DNA from: JACVRW01 sp963803085
GTDB lineage: Bacteria > Actinomycetota > Thermoleophilia > Solirubrobacterales > Thermoleophilaceae
Assembly (NCBI GenBank): GCA_963803085.1
Contig: CAWDLE010000030.1
Coordinates: 1-64,000, forward strand
DNA: 64,000 nucleotides
Reading direction: 5' to 3'
Below are positions 58,138-64,000 of this stretch, one piece after another. Below the pieces are notes generated by a model. That model was not told the origin of the DNA, did no database searches, and worked only from the letters and a program-made list of their open reading frames with translations. Made by a program: the position numbers and the translations under genes. Position 1 is the first letter of the stretch, and each line of letters opens with the position of its first letter.

Positions 58138-59852
58138 GCATCCTCGCCGCCACGCTGGCCTCGCTGGCGCTCGCCGCACCGGCGCTCGCCCGCGAGAACG
58201 TGGTCGTGATCATGACCGACGACCAGACCGCGGCCTCGCTCCCGACCATGCCGAACGTGAACACGCTGCTGGCCGGCGAGGGCACCAAGTTCGACCAGGC
58301 GATCGACAGCTTCCCGCTCTGCTGCCCCTCGCGCGCGACGAACCTGACGGGCCAGTACGCCCACAACCACGGCGTGCTTCACAACAACCCGCCGTTCGGC
58401 GGCTTCATCCAGCTCGACAGCACGAATACGCTGCCGGTCTGGCTTGCGAACGCCGGCTATCGCACCATGCACGTCGGCCGCTACCTGAACGGCTACGAGG
58501 CCAAGTACGGCGTGCCGCCGGGCTGGACCGACTGGGTCGGGCTCCCGCACTCGGCCGCGTTCAACTACGGGGCCTGGAAGGCGTTTGAACATGGCGTGGT
58601 CAAGAACTATCCGGACGCCGCGCATCCCGGCGAGTACCTGACCGACTTCGAGACGCGCCGGGGCGTGGAGCTGATCGACGATGCGTCCCCGGGCGACCGG
58701 CCCTTCTACCTGTCGCTCTGGTACACGGCTCCGCACCGCGGGGGTCCGACGGACCCGGACGACCCGCGCCGGCCGGGCACGCCCTCACCCGCGCTCCGGC
58801 ACAGGGACGCATACGCCGGCGTGCGGATGCCGCGGCACCCGAACTTCAACGAGAAGAGCATGTACGACAAGCCGCAGGTGGTGGCCGACCGCCCGCGGCT
58901 GTCGCCCGAGTTCGTGGCCGGAATCGAGGAGAACTGGCGCCAGGAGATCGAGTCGCTCATGGCCGTCGACGAGGGCGTCGCCCAGATCGTCGAGGCGCTT
59001 CGGCGCAACGGCGAGCTCGAGAACACCCTGATCGTCTTCATGTCCGACAACGGGTTCATGCACGGCGAGCACCGCGCGCTGGCCGAGAAGGTGCTGCCCT
59101 ACGAGGAGTCGATCCGGGTGCCGATGGTGATGCGCGGGCCGGGTGTGCCGCGTACGCGGGTGGACCGCCGGCTCGTGGGCAACATGGACGTGACGTCGAC
59201 GATCCTCGATGCCACCGACGTCCTCCCGGGGCGGGTGCAGGACGGCCGTTCGCTGCTCGAGCTGCTCGCCGACCCGGGCGCGGAATGGGGCCGCGACATC
59301 CTGATCGAGAACGGCAACGGCGCCAATGGCGTGCCGAGCTACCGCGGGATCCGCACGTACCGCTTCCTCTATATCGAGCACCGCACCACGGGCGAGTACG
59401 AGCTGTACGACCTCCAGGAGGACCCGTACCAGCTCCAGAGCCTCGACGGTCACGACCGCTACAGGAAGGTGCAGCGCGACCTTGCGTTGCGGCTCCGGGA
59501 GCTCACATCCTGCGCCGGGGCTGACTGCCTGGCCCGCCCGCACCTCACGCTCACGATCCGCTCAGACGGAAAGCCGGTGCGCGGCTGCTTCAGCCGTGAC
59601 CTGCGTGTGAAGGTGCGCGGGTCGAAGCGTGCGCGCCTGATGCTCGCCGACGTGATCGTCGGCCAGCGGCGGGTCGAGCGGCTGCTGAAATTCCCGACCG
59701 CCCGCGGTCAGGGCGCGGGCCCGACGATCATCAGCGGCGTCGTTCCGCGCGAGCGGATCCACCGGCGCGGCCGCTTCCGCCTTCGCGTGCTCGCGGAGAC
59801 GGAGGACGGCCGCAAGCTCACGCTGGACCGCGTGCTGCGCCGCTGTCCGTAA
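58044..59852 (+). CDS. Secreted sulfatase (arylsulfatase family)
   Basis: About 602 residues. A signal peptide (LRALGILAATLASLALAAPA) follows an Arg-rich stretch. The alkaline-phosphatase-superfamily core has ENVVVIMTDDQTAASLPTMP, the formylglycine motif CCPSR (within SFPLCCPSRATNLTGQ), HVGRYLNGY, FYLSLWYTAPH and IVFMSDNGFMHGEHRALAEK, all metal or catalytic elements. A C-terminal beta domain (HLTLTIRSDGKPVRGCF, GRFRLRVLAETEDGRK) follows. GTG 58044 is the only plausible start in frame. It removes sulfate from sugars or aromatic esters outside the cell. Confidence 0.9.
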   Translation: MRAFQHPLSGARRRDSRRGAHVPRRRTLRALGILAATLASLALAAPALARENVVVIMTDDQTAASLPTMPNVNTLLAGEGTKFDQAIDSFPLCCPSRATNLTGQYAHNHGVLHNNPPFGGFIQLDSTNTLPVWLANAGYRTMHVGRYLNGYEAKYGVPPGWTDWVGLPHSAAFNYGAWKAFEHGVVKNYPDAAHPGEYLTDFETRRGVELIDDASPGDRPFYLSLWYTAPHRGGPTDPDDPRRPGTPSPALRHRDAYAGVRMPRHPNFNEKSMYDKPQVVADRPRLSPEFVAGIEENWRQEIESLMAVDEGVAQIVEALRRNGELENTLIVFMSDNGFMHGEHRALAEKVLPYEESIRVPMVMRGPGVPRTRVDRRLVGNMDVTSTILDATDVLPGRVQDGRSLLELLADPGAEWGRDILIENGNGANGVPSYRGIRTYRFLYIEHRTTGEYELYDLQEDPYQLQSLDGHDRYRKVQRDLALRLRELTSCAGADCLARPHLTLTIRSDGKPVRGCFSRDLRVKVRGSKRARLMLADVIVGQRRVERLLKFPTARGQGAGPTIISGVVPRERIHRRGRFRLRVLAETEDGRKLTLDRVLRRCP

Positions 59853-60516
59853 AGACCCGCTCGAGCAGCCCCCACAGCGGGCGGCGCTGCAGCTCCGGCT
59901 GGAGCGCGAGGATGTACTCCACGAGCGCGAGGCTCGACGCCACCGCGAAGTCGGCGGAGTGAAGGCGCTCGCCGTTCAGCACGCCGTCGGCGATCCAGGC
60001 ATCCACCTGGTCGAGGATCTCGCCGGTTCGCTCGCGGTCGTCGCGCAGCTGCTCCTTCGTGACCCAGAAGGCCACGAGCACCATGCGGGCGATCACCCGC
60101 CGGGGGCGCTCGTATGGCGTGAGCAGAGGCCCGAGCCTGCCACCGGCGCCGCGACCGTCGAGGGCGTCGGGATTGCGCGAGCCGGCGGATGACACCATGC
60201 GGCGAGCCCACTGCTGGAGGACGTCGTCGGCCCAGCGCTCGGCCTCGCCCGCACGCGGATCGTCGGACACGAGGCGCGGCTCGGGGACCAACTCATCAAG
60301 CACGCGCGGCAGCTCGCGGGTGCCCTGCGCGCGCCGCCCGTTCTCGAACTTGACCGCCGGGACGCGGTCGCCCGGGAAGCCGACCAGCCGCACGAGCACG
60401 CGATGAGCACCCGGCGGGAAGTTGACCCGCCGGTACTCGATCCCCTTGTGCTCGAGCATCAGCTCGCCAGTGCGCACGGCGTGCGAGCCAGGAATCGCAT
60501 ACAACGTGGTGGTCAT
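59818..60516 (-). CDS. Glutathione S-transferase-like protein
   Basis: 232 residues. The N-terminal thioredoxin-like domain (TLYAIPGSHAVRTGELMLEH, YRRVNFPPGAHRVLVRLVGF, VPAVKFENGRRAQGTRELPR) is followed by an all-helical C-terminal domain (ADDVLQQWARRMVSSAG, SADFAVASSLALVEYILALQ). It starts inside the stop of the oxidase gene (ATGA overlap). Actinobacteria lack glutathione, so a mycothiol-linked or non-enzymatic role is likely. It is convergent with the sulfatase, overlapping its end by 35 bp. Confidence 0.85.
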   Translation of the reverse strand: MTTTLYAIPGSHAVRTGELMLEHKGIEYRRVNFPPGAHRVLVRLVGFPGDRVPAVKFENGRRAQGTRELPRVLDELVPEPRLVSDDPRAGEAERWADDVLQQWARRMVSSAGSRNPDALDGRGAGGRLGPLLTPYERPRRVIARMVLVAFWVTKEQLRDDRERTGEILDQVDAWIADGVLNGERLHSADFAVASSLALVEYILALQPELQRRPLWGLLERVFTDSGAARGPA

Positions 60517-61778
60517 CCCAGCACGCGACGCAGGTAGTCGTTCTCGAACCTGCGCTCCGGATCGAAGCGGTCCCGGATCTCCGCGAAGCGGTCCCACTCG
60601 GGGTAGCGGCCGCTGAGCGTGGCCTTCGACTGGTAGTGGCGCTTTCCCCAGTGCGGGCGGCCGACGTACTCGTCCATGATCGCCTCCACGGCGCGGAAGT
60701 AGGTCTCGAACTCCATGCCAACGTACTGGTGCACCGCGATGTACGCGGTGGGGCGCTCATGTGCGGTCGACAGCATCGCGTCGTCCGGGGCCGTCACGCG
60801 CAGCTCGATCGGGAAGCCGATCGGCAGCCGCCGGCGCTCGATCAGCGCGAGCACCCGCTCGAGCGCCTCGGCCGCGCACTCGCGCGGGATCGCGTACTCC
60901 ATCTCGGTGAAGCGCACCAGCCGCGTGTTCGCGTACACGCGGTTGCTCGCGTCCAGGTGCTCGGAGCGCCCCATCAGCCCCGCGAGCCGGCGGTTGAGCA
61001 CGGGGATGAGGCCGGGGAAGCCACGCCCGAGCCTGCAGAACAGGCCAAGCACCGCGTTCTCGAGCACCACGTCGTGGATGAAGGCAGAGGCAGGTCCGGG
61101 CGGCCGCGGCGCCTCGTCGGTCCGCTCCGAGGTGAGCGTGAGCGCGTGACGCGTGTGGGGCATCACGAACGCCTCCCAGTGGTCATGCGAGTCCACCAGC
61201 TCGTCCAGGCGCGGAAGCACCTCGTCGAGCGGGCGCGGCTCGTCGATGCGGTGGATCGTGAAGGCAGGCACGCAGCGGAGTGTGAGTGCCGAGATCGCAC
61301 CGAGCGCCCCGAGGCTCACGCGCGCGGCACGCAGCTCGTCGCCCCCGCGCAGGTCCACCAGCTCGCCGGTGCCGGTCACAAGGCGCACTCCCGTGACCTG
61401 CGAGGAGAGGTTCCCGAAGCGGCCGCCGGTGCCGTGGGTGGCGGTCGAGATCGCTCCAGCGAGCGTCTGCGGATCCACGTCGCCCTGGTTCTCCATCGCG
61501 AGGCCGCGGGCGCGCAGGTCCTCGCCGAGGTCGTGCAGCGTGATGCCGGCCTCCACCGTCACCTCGCGGCCCTCGACCCCGAGCACGCGGCGCATCGCGG
61601 ACATGTCGATCATCACGCCGTCGGTGCACGCGATGTCGGTGAACGAGTGTCCCGAGCCCGCCACCTTCGCGCACCTCGCGCCCGTCACGGCGCGCACCAA
61701 CTCCTCCTCAGAGCGCGGCGTCGCTACGCACTCCGGGGCACACCGCTGCTGGCGCGCCCAGTTGGTCCAGGTGGGCAA
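60513..61778 (-). CDS. D-arabinono-1,4-lactone-oxidase family FAD oxidase
   Basis: 421 residues of the ALO/alditol-oxidase family. The FAD-binding 4 domain has ARCAKVAGSGHSFTDIACTD with the covalent-flavin His, DVDPQTLAGAISTATHGTGG, then GVRLVTGTGELVDLRG. The ALO C-terminal domain has FVMPHTRHALTLTSERTDEA, HQYVGMEFETYFRAVEAIMD and the active-site HWGKRHY. It would oxidise a sugar lactone or alditol with O2, yielding H2O2. It starts with TTG at 61778, immediately after the TAG of trxB, without a visible ribosome site, so translation probably continues from trxB. The GST gene overlaps its stop. Confidence 0.9.
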   Translation of the reverse strand: MPTWTNWARQQRCAPECVATPRSEEELVRAVTGARCAKVAGSGHSFTDIACTDGVMIDMSAMRRVLGVEGREVTVEAGITLHDLGEDLRARGLAMENQGDVDPQTLAGAISTATHGTGGRFGNLSSQVTGVRLVTGTGELVDLRGGDELRAARVSLGALGAISALTLRCVPAFTIHRIDEPRPLDEVLPRLDELVDSHDHWEAFVMPHTRHALTLTSERTDEAPRPPGPASAFIHDVVLENAVLGLFCRLGRGFPGLIPVLNRRLAGLMGRSEHLDASNRVYANTRLVRFTEMEYAIPRECAAEALERVLALIERRRLPIGFPIELRVTAPDDAMLSTAHERPTAYIAVHQYVGMEFETYFRAVEAIMDEYVGRPHWGKRHYQSKATLSGRYPEWDRFAEIRDRFDPERRFENDYLRRVLG

Positions 61779-62822
61779 CTAGCCGGCGGCCGACTTCGCC
61801 GCGGCCTTGATCTCGTCGGCCACCTCGTCGATCCGATCCGGGTCCGGGGCCCAGTGGGCCTCAGCGTCGATCGGAGTGTCGCGCAGGTACGCCTCGGCGT
61901 CGAGCGCGGCCATACAGCCGGTGCCGGCAGCGGTGACCGCCTGCCGGTAGATGCGGTCCGTGAGATCGCCCGCGGCGAACACGCCCGGCCGCTTCGTCTT
62001 CGTGGAACGCCCCTCGACCAGCACGTAGCCCTCCTCGTCGAGGTCGACCTGACCCTCGACCAGGTGCGAGTTCGGCTTGTGGCCGATGGCCACAAACGCG
62101 CCCGTGACCGGAATGTCCTTCGTGGAGCCGTCCTCGGTGTTCTCGAGCACTGCGCTGCCGAGCGAGCCGTTCTCGCCCGGCTCGAAGCTCTGCACCACAT
62201 ACGGCGTGACGAGATCGATGTTGTCCGCCTCGCGGGCGCGGTCGATCATGATCGCCGAGGCCCGGAACTCCGGACGTCGGTGCACGACGCTCACCTTCCC
62301 GGCGAACTTCGACAGGAACGTGGCTTCCTCCATCGCGGTGTCGCCGCCGCCGACCACGAGGGTCTGGGCGTCGCGATGGAAGGCGGCGTCGCAGGTGGCG
62401 CAGTACGAAACGCCGCGCGCTGCCAGCTCGTCCTCGCCCGGCACACCGAGCTTCTTCGGCTCGGCGCCCATGGCGAGGATCACGGCGCGCGCCCTGATCT
62501 CCTGGTCGCCGACGTGCACCACATGGGTGCCACCCTCGTCCGAGCTGAGCTCGATCTTCGTGGCGTCGTCGGTGATGAAGCGCGTGCCGAAGCGTTCCGC
62601 CTGGTCGCGGAGGTCCTGCATCATCTCCGGGCCCATCACACCCTTTGGATAGCCCGGGTAGTTCTCGACATCGGTCGTCTGCTGGAGCAGGCCGCCCCAG
62701 GCGAAGCCCTCGACCACGAGCGGCTCGAGGTCCGCGCGCGATGTGTAAAGGGCGGCGGTGTACCCGGCTGGGCCACTGCCGACGATGACGACGTCCTCGA
62801 TGTCCTTGATCTCCACGCTCAT
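61779..62822 (-). CDS. trxB: Thioredoxin-disulfide reductase
   Basis: FAD/NADPH enzyme reducing thioredoxin, about 347 residues. The FAD motif VVIVGSGPAGYTAALYTSRA, NYPGYPKGVMGPEMMQDL, the redox-active CATC in YCATCDAAF, the NADPH motif VVGGGDTAMEEATFLSKFAG and AAGDLTDRIYRQAVTAAGTG are all intact. A C-terminal tail (DEVADEIKAAAKSAAG) is longer than in E. coli. GGAGA precedes the ATG. It is 13 bp after the upstream membrane protein gene and abuts the oxidase, so it lies within a redox operon. Confidence 0.95.
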   Translation of the reverse strand: MSVEIKDIEDVVIVGSGPAGYTAALYTSRADLEPLVVEGFAWGGLLQQTTDVENYPGYPKGVMGPEMMQDLRDQAERFGTRFITDDATKIELSSDEGGTHVVHVGDQEIRARAVILAMGAEPKKLGVPGEDELAARGVSYCATCDAAFHRDAQTLVVGGGDTAMEEATFLSKFAGKVSVVHRRPEFRASAIMIDRAREADNIDLVTPYVVQSFEPGENGSLGSAVLENTEDGSTKDIPVTGAFVAIGHKPNSHLVEGQVDLDEEGYVLVEGRSTKTKRPGVFAAGDLTDRIYRQAVTAAGTGCMAALDAEAYLRDTPIDAEAHWAPDPDRIDEVADEIKAAAKSAAG

Positions 62823-62835
62823 ACGTTCTCCACGC

Positions 62836-64000
62836 TCAATACTTCACTTTATGAAGTGTAGCCCTCTTGCCGGCCTTTGCCTCCCCAGTCTCGCGCTCCC
62901 ACTCCGCGACCGTCTTCCGCAGCTGGATGAACGCCACGATCCCCGGCGGGATGGGCAGCCAGAACGCGATCACGCGATACGTGAGCACGGCCGGGAACAC
63001 CACCGAGTCGTCGATGCCGAAGATCGAGAATGCCCCAATCATGCCCGCATCGACGGCGCCCACGCCCCCGGCCGGGGATGGGATCAGGTTCGCGGCCATG
63101 CCGACGAAGAAGCCCTGAACGAGTACGGCGAACGGCACCTGCCCTCCGAACGCCTCGAAGGCCGCCCACAGCACGCCGATGTTCGCGGCCCAGAACCCCA
63201 CCGCCCCGCCGACCGCGAGCAGGCCGCGCTGCGGGTGCCGGAGGTAGGCGATCGCGGTGCGCACACCGGTTGCGAGGGTCGCCGGGCCCTTGGCGATGCG
63301 CTGGAGGTAGCGCGTGTGCCGGTACCCGCCGGCGTAGTGCTGAATGCGCCGCTCGAAGTCCTGCGGGATCAGCGCGATGAGCCCTAACAGGATGAGAGCC
63401 CCGGCCGCGATGGCGGCGGGCACGACGGTCCCCGCGAGTGGCGCGCGCCCGGGCAGCACGGCCGTCCTCAGCAGCACGCCGAAGCTCACGAGCGCGGCGA
63501 GGTAGACGAAGTAGGTCAGGACCAGGAACGCCACCATCCGGCAGGCGGCGCGCCGCCGCGGCATGCCAGCCTTGCGCAGCGCCCAGTACGTGAGCACGAT
63601 CCCGCCGGCTCCGGCGGCTGAGAAGATGCGCGTGGCCGCCAGGCCGGCCATGGTGATCTGGTAGGAGGCGCGCAGGTCCAGGCGCCGGTGGACCTCGTCG
63701 TCGCGCGTGCCGCCGAGAATCCCGCGAAACAGCGCCACGTAGGCACCGAAGGCGAGCACGTTGAAGCCGATCGCGACCAGGATCCAGTACCACTTCCCCT
63801 CGTCGAGATTGCTCACCGCCTCGTCCGCGCCGACGATCTTCGGGAACAGCACGTAGATCGCCACCACGAGCAGCAGGACCACCAGGACGCCGGACGCGAT
63901 CTTGCGCCGGTCGTGGAGGAGAGCCTGGAAGCGGCTTACCTCGAGCTCGTCGGCCGCCTCGTCCGCGGCCTCCTCGTCGGCGGCCTCGAGCGCCAGCTCC
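62836..64000 (-). CDS. Lysylphosphatidylglycerol-synthase-type membrane protein (partial)
   Basis: The frame is open to the right edge, so the N-terminus is outside the window. At least 380 residues are seen. The acidic start (LALEAADEEAADEAADELEV) is followed by six to eight helices: LLLVVAIYVLFPKIVG, WILVAIGFNVLAFGAYVALF, RIFSAAGAGGIVLTYWALRK and GFFVGMAANLIPSPAGGVGA, VDAGMIGAFSIFG. The last two are the LPG_synthase_TM/UPF0104 signature. Such flippase-like proteins act in lipid or glycolipid transport. It heads the trxB operon, 13 bp upstream. Confidence 0.87.
   Translation of the reverse strand, partial: ELALEAADEEAADEAADELEVSRFQALLHDRRKIASGVLVVLLLVVAIYVLFPKIVGADEAVSNLDEGKWYWILVAIGFNVLAFGAYVALFRGILGGTRDDEVHRRLDLRASYQITMAGLAATRIFSAAGAGGIVLTYWALRKAGMPRRRAACRMVAFLVLTYFVYLAALVSFGVLLRTAVLPGRAPLAGTVVPAAIAAGALILLGLIALIPQDFERRIQHYAGGYRHTRYLQRIAKGPATLATGVRTAIAYLRHPQRGLLAVGGAVGFWAANIGVLWAAFEAFGGQVPFAVLVQGFFVGMAANLIPSPAGGVGAVDAGMIGAFSIFGIDDSVVFPAVLTYRVIAFWLPIPPGIVAFIQLRKTVAEWERETGEAKAGKRATLHKVKY

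Noticed and set aside
62841..62857. ACTTCA/TGAAGT inverted repeat before trxB
   Set aside because: It lies within the last codons of the upstream membrane protein gene and is short; it could be chance.
60636..62861. 741-codon plus-strand open frame
   Set aside because: It is fully antisense to the ALO oxidase and trxB, which have intact motifs; the composition is not protein-like.
1..64000. CRISPR arrays, rRNA, complete insertion sequences, phage structural genes
   Set aside because: No regularly spaced repeats, rRNA core sequence, transposase or integrase was seen in either strand.

Overview
The window is high-GC DNA from an actinobacterium, most likely of the class Thermoleophilia (Solirubrobacterales-like). 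That placement is inference. It rests on uniform GC-rich codon use, GTG/TTG starts and many ATGA/GTGA start-stop overlaps, a Ddn-type (F420-dependent) enzyme family, acyl-CoA-degrading genes, actinobacterial DUF families, and a secreted protease ending in the duplicated Ser/Ala/Arg-rich Cys-x3-Cys module I associate with Solirubrobacter/Patulibacter relatives. No rRNA, CRISPR array, prophage or complete IS was found. Three tRNAs are present (His-GTG, Arg-TCT, Pro-TGG), none with an encoded CCA.

Layout. 0-15 kb is an accessory region of small independent units: an ABC exporter, an LLM-oxidoreductase/BBE-oxidase fusion, an HSL-type esterase behind a 32-codon upstream ORF, an MmpL exporter, a pirin, a candidate 182-bp MITE, an alpha/beta hydrolase coupled to a truncated quinone-reductase-like gene, and a divergent SDR/TetR pair. 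15-18.3 kb is a small sulfur-related island: a cystathionine gamma-synthase/lyase-like enzyme divergent from an XRE-cupin regulator, then a MOSC protein. 18.6-31.5 kb holds the three tRNAs, a DrrAB-like exporter with a VOC protein and a divergent WYL regulator, a very large secreted subtilisin-like protease, UDP-xylose synthase and glucose dehydrogenase, a secreted M43-like metalloprotease lying between a tRNA-Arg gene and a partial copy of it, and an HTH/LAGLIDADG-like gene ending inside tRNA-Pro.

31.5-42.9 kb is mainly housekeeping: the DUF2182/DUF1326 pair, DUF1015 with cobalamin adenosyltransferase and an OsmC protein, nicotinamidase, CoA-pyrophosphatase-type Nudix, rhodanese, a sigma-region-4-like/zinc-finger/membrane protein, thiolase, an acidic repeat protein and an atypical Ser/Thr kinase. 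42.9-46.7 kb is a tight fatty-acyl-CoA degradation operon (acyl-CoA dehydrogenase, enoyl-CoA hydratase, 3-hydroxyacyl-CoA dehydrogenase, a second 3HCDH-type protein, thiamine-binding-like protein). 46.7-64 kb holds a DnaC-like ATPase, a cysteine-desulfurase-like enzyme, aconitase, a PHP phosphoesterase, a DUF3089 esterase, a PLP amino-acid deaminase/aldolase, a sulfatase, and a redox operon running off the right edge (LPG-synthase-type membrane protein, thioredoxin reductase, ALO-type lactone/alditol oxidase, GST-like protein).

Caution. About a dozen otherwise well-conserved genes carry one or more single-base frameshifts, clustered at 0-13 kb, 24.4-25.8 kb, 34.8-35.9 kb and 46.2-46.6 kb. Residual indel error in the assembly explains this better than mass pseudogenisation. 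I give whole gene spans and mark where the frame changes.
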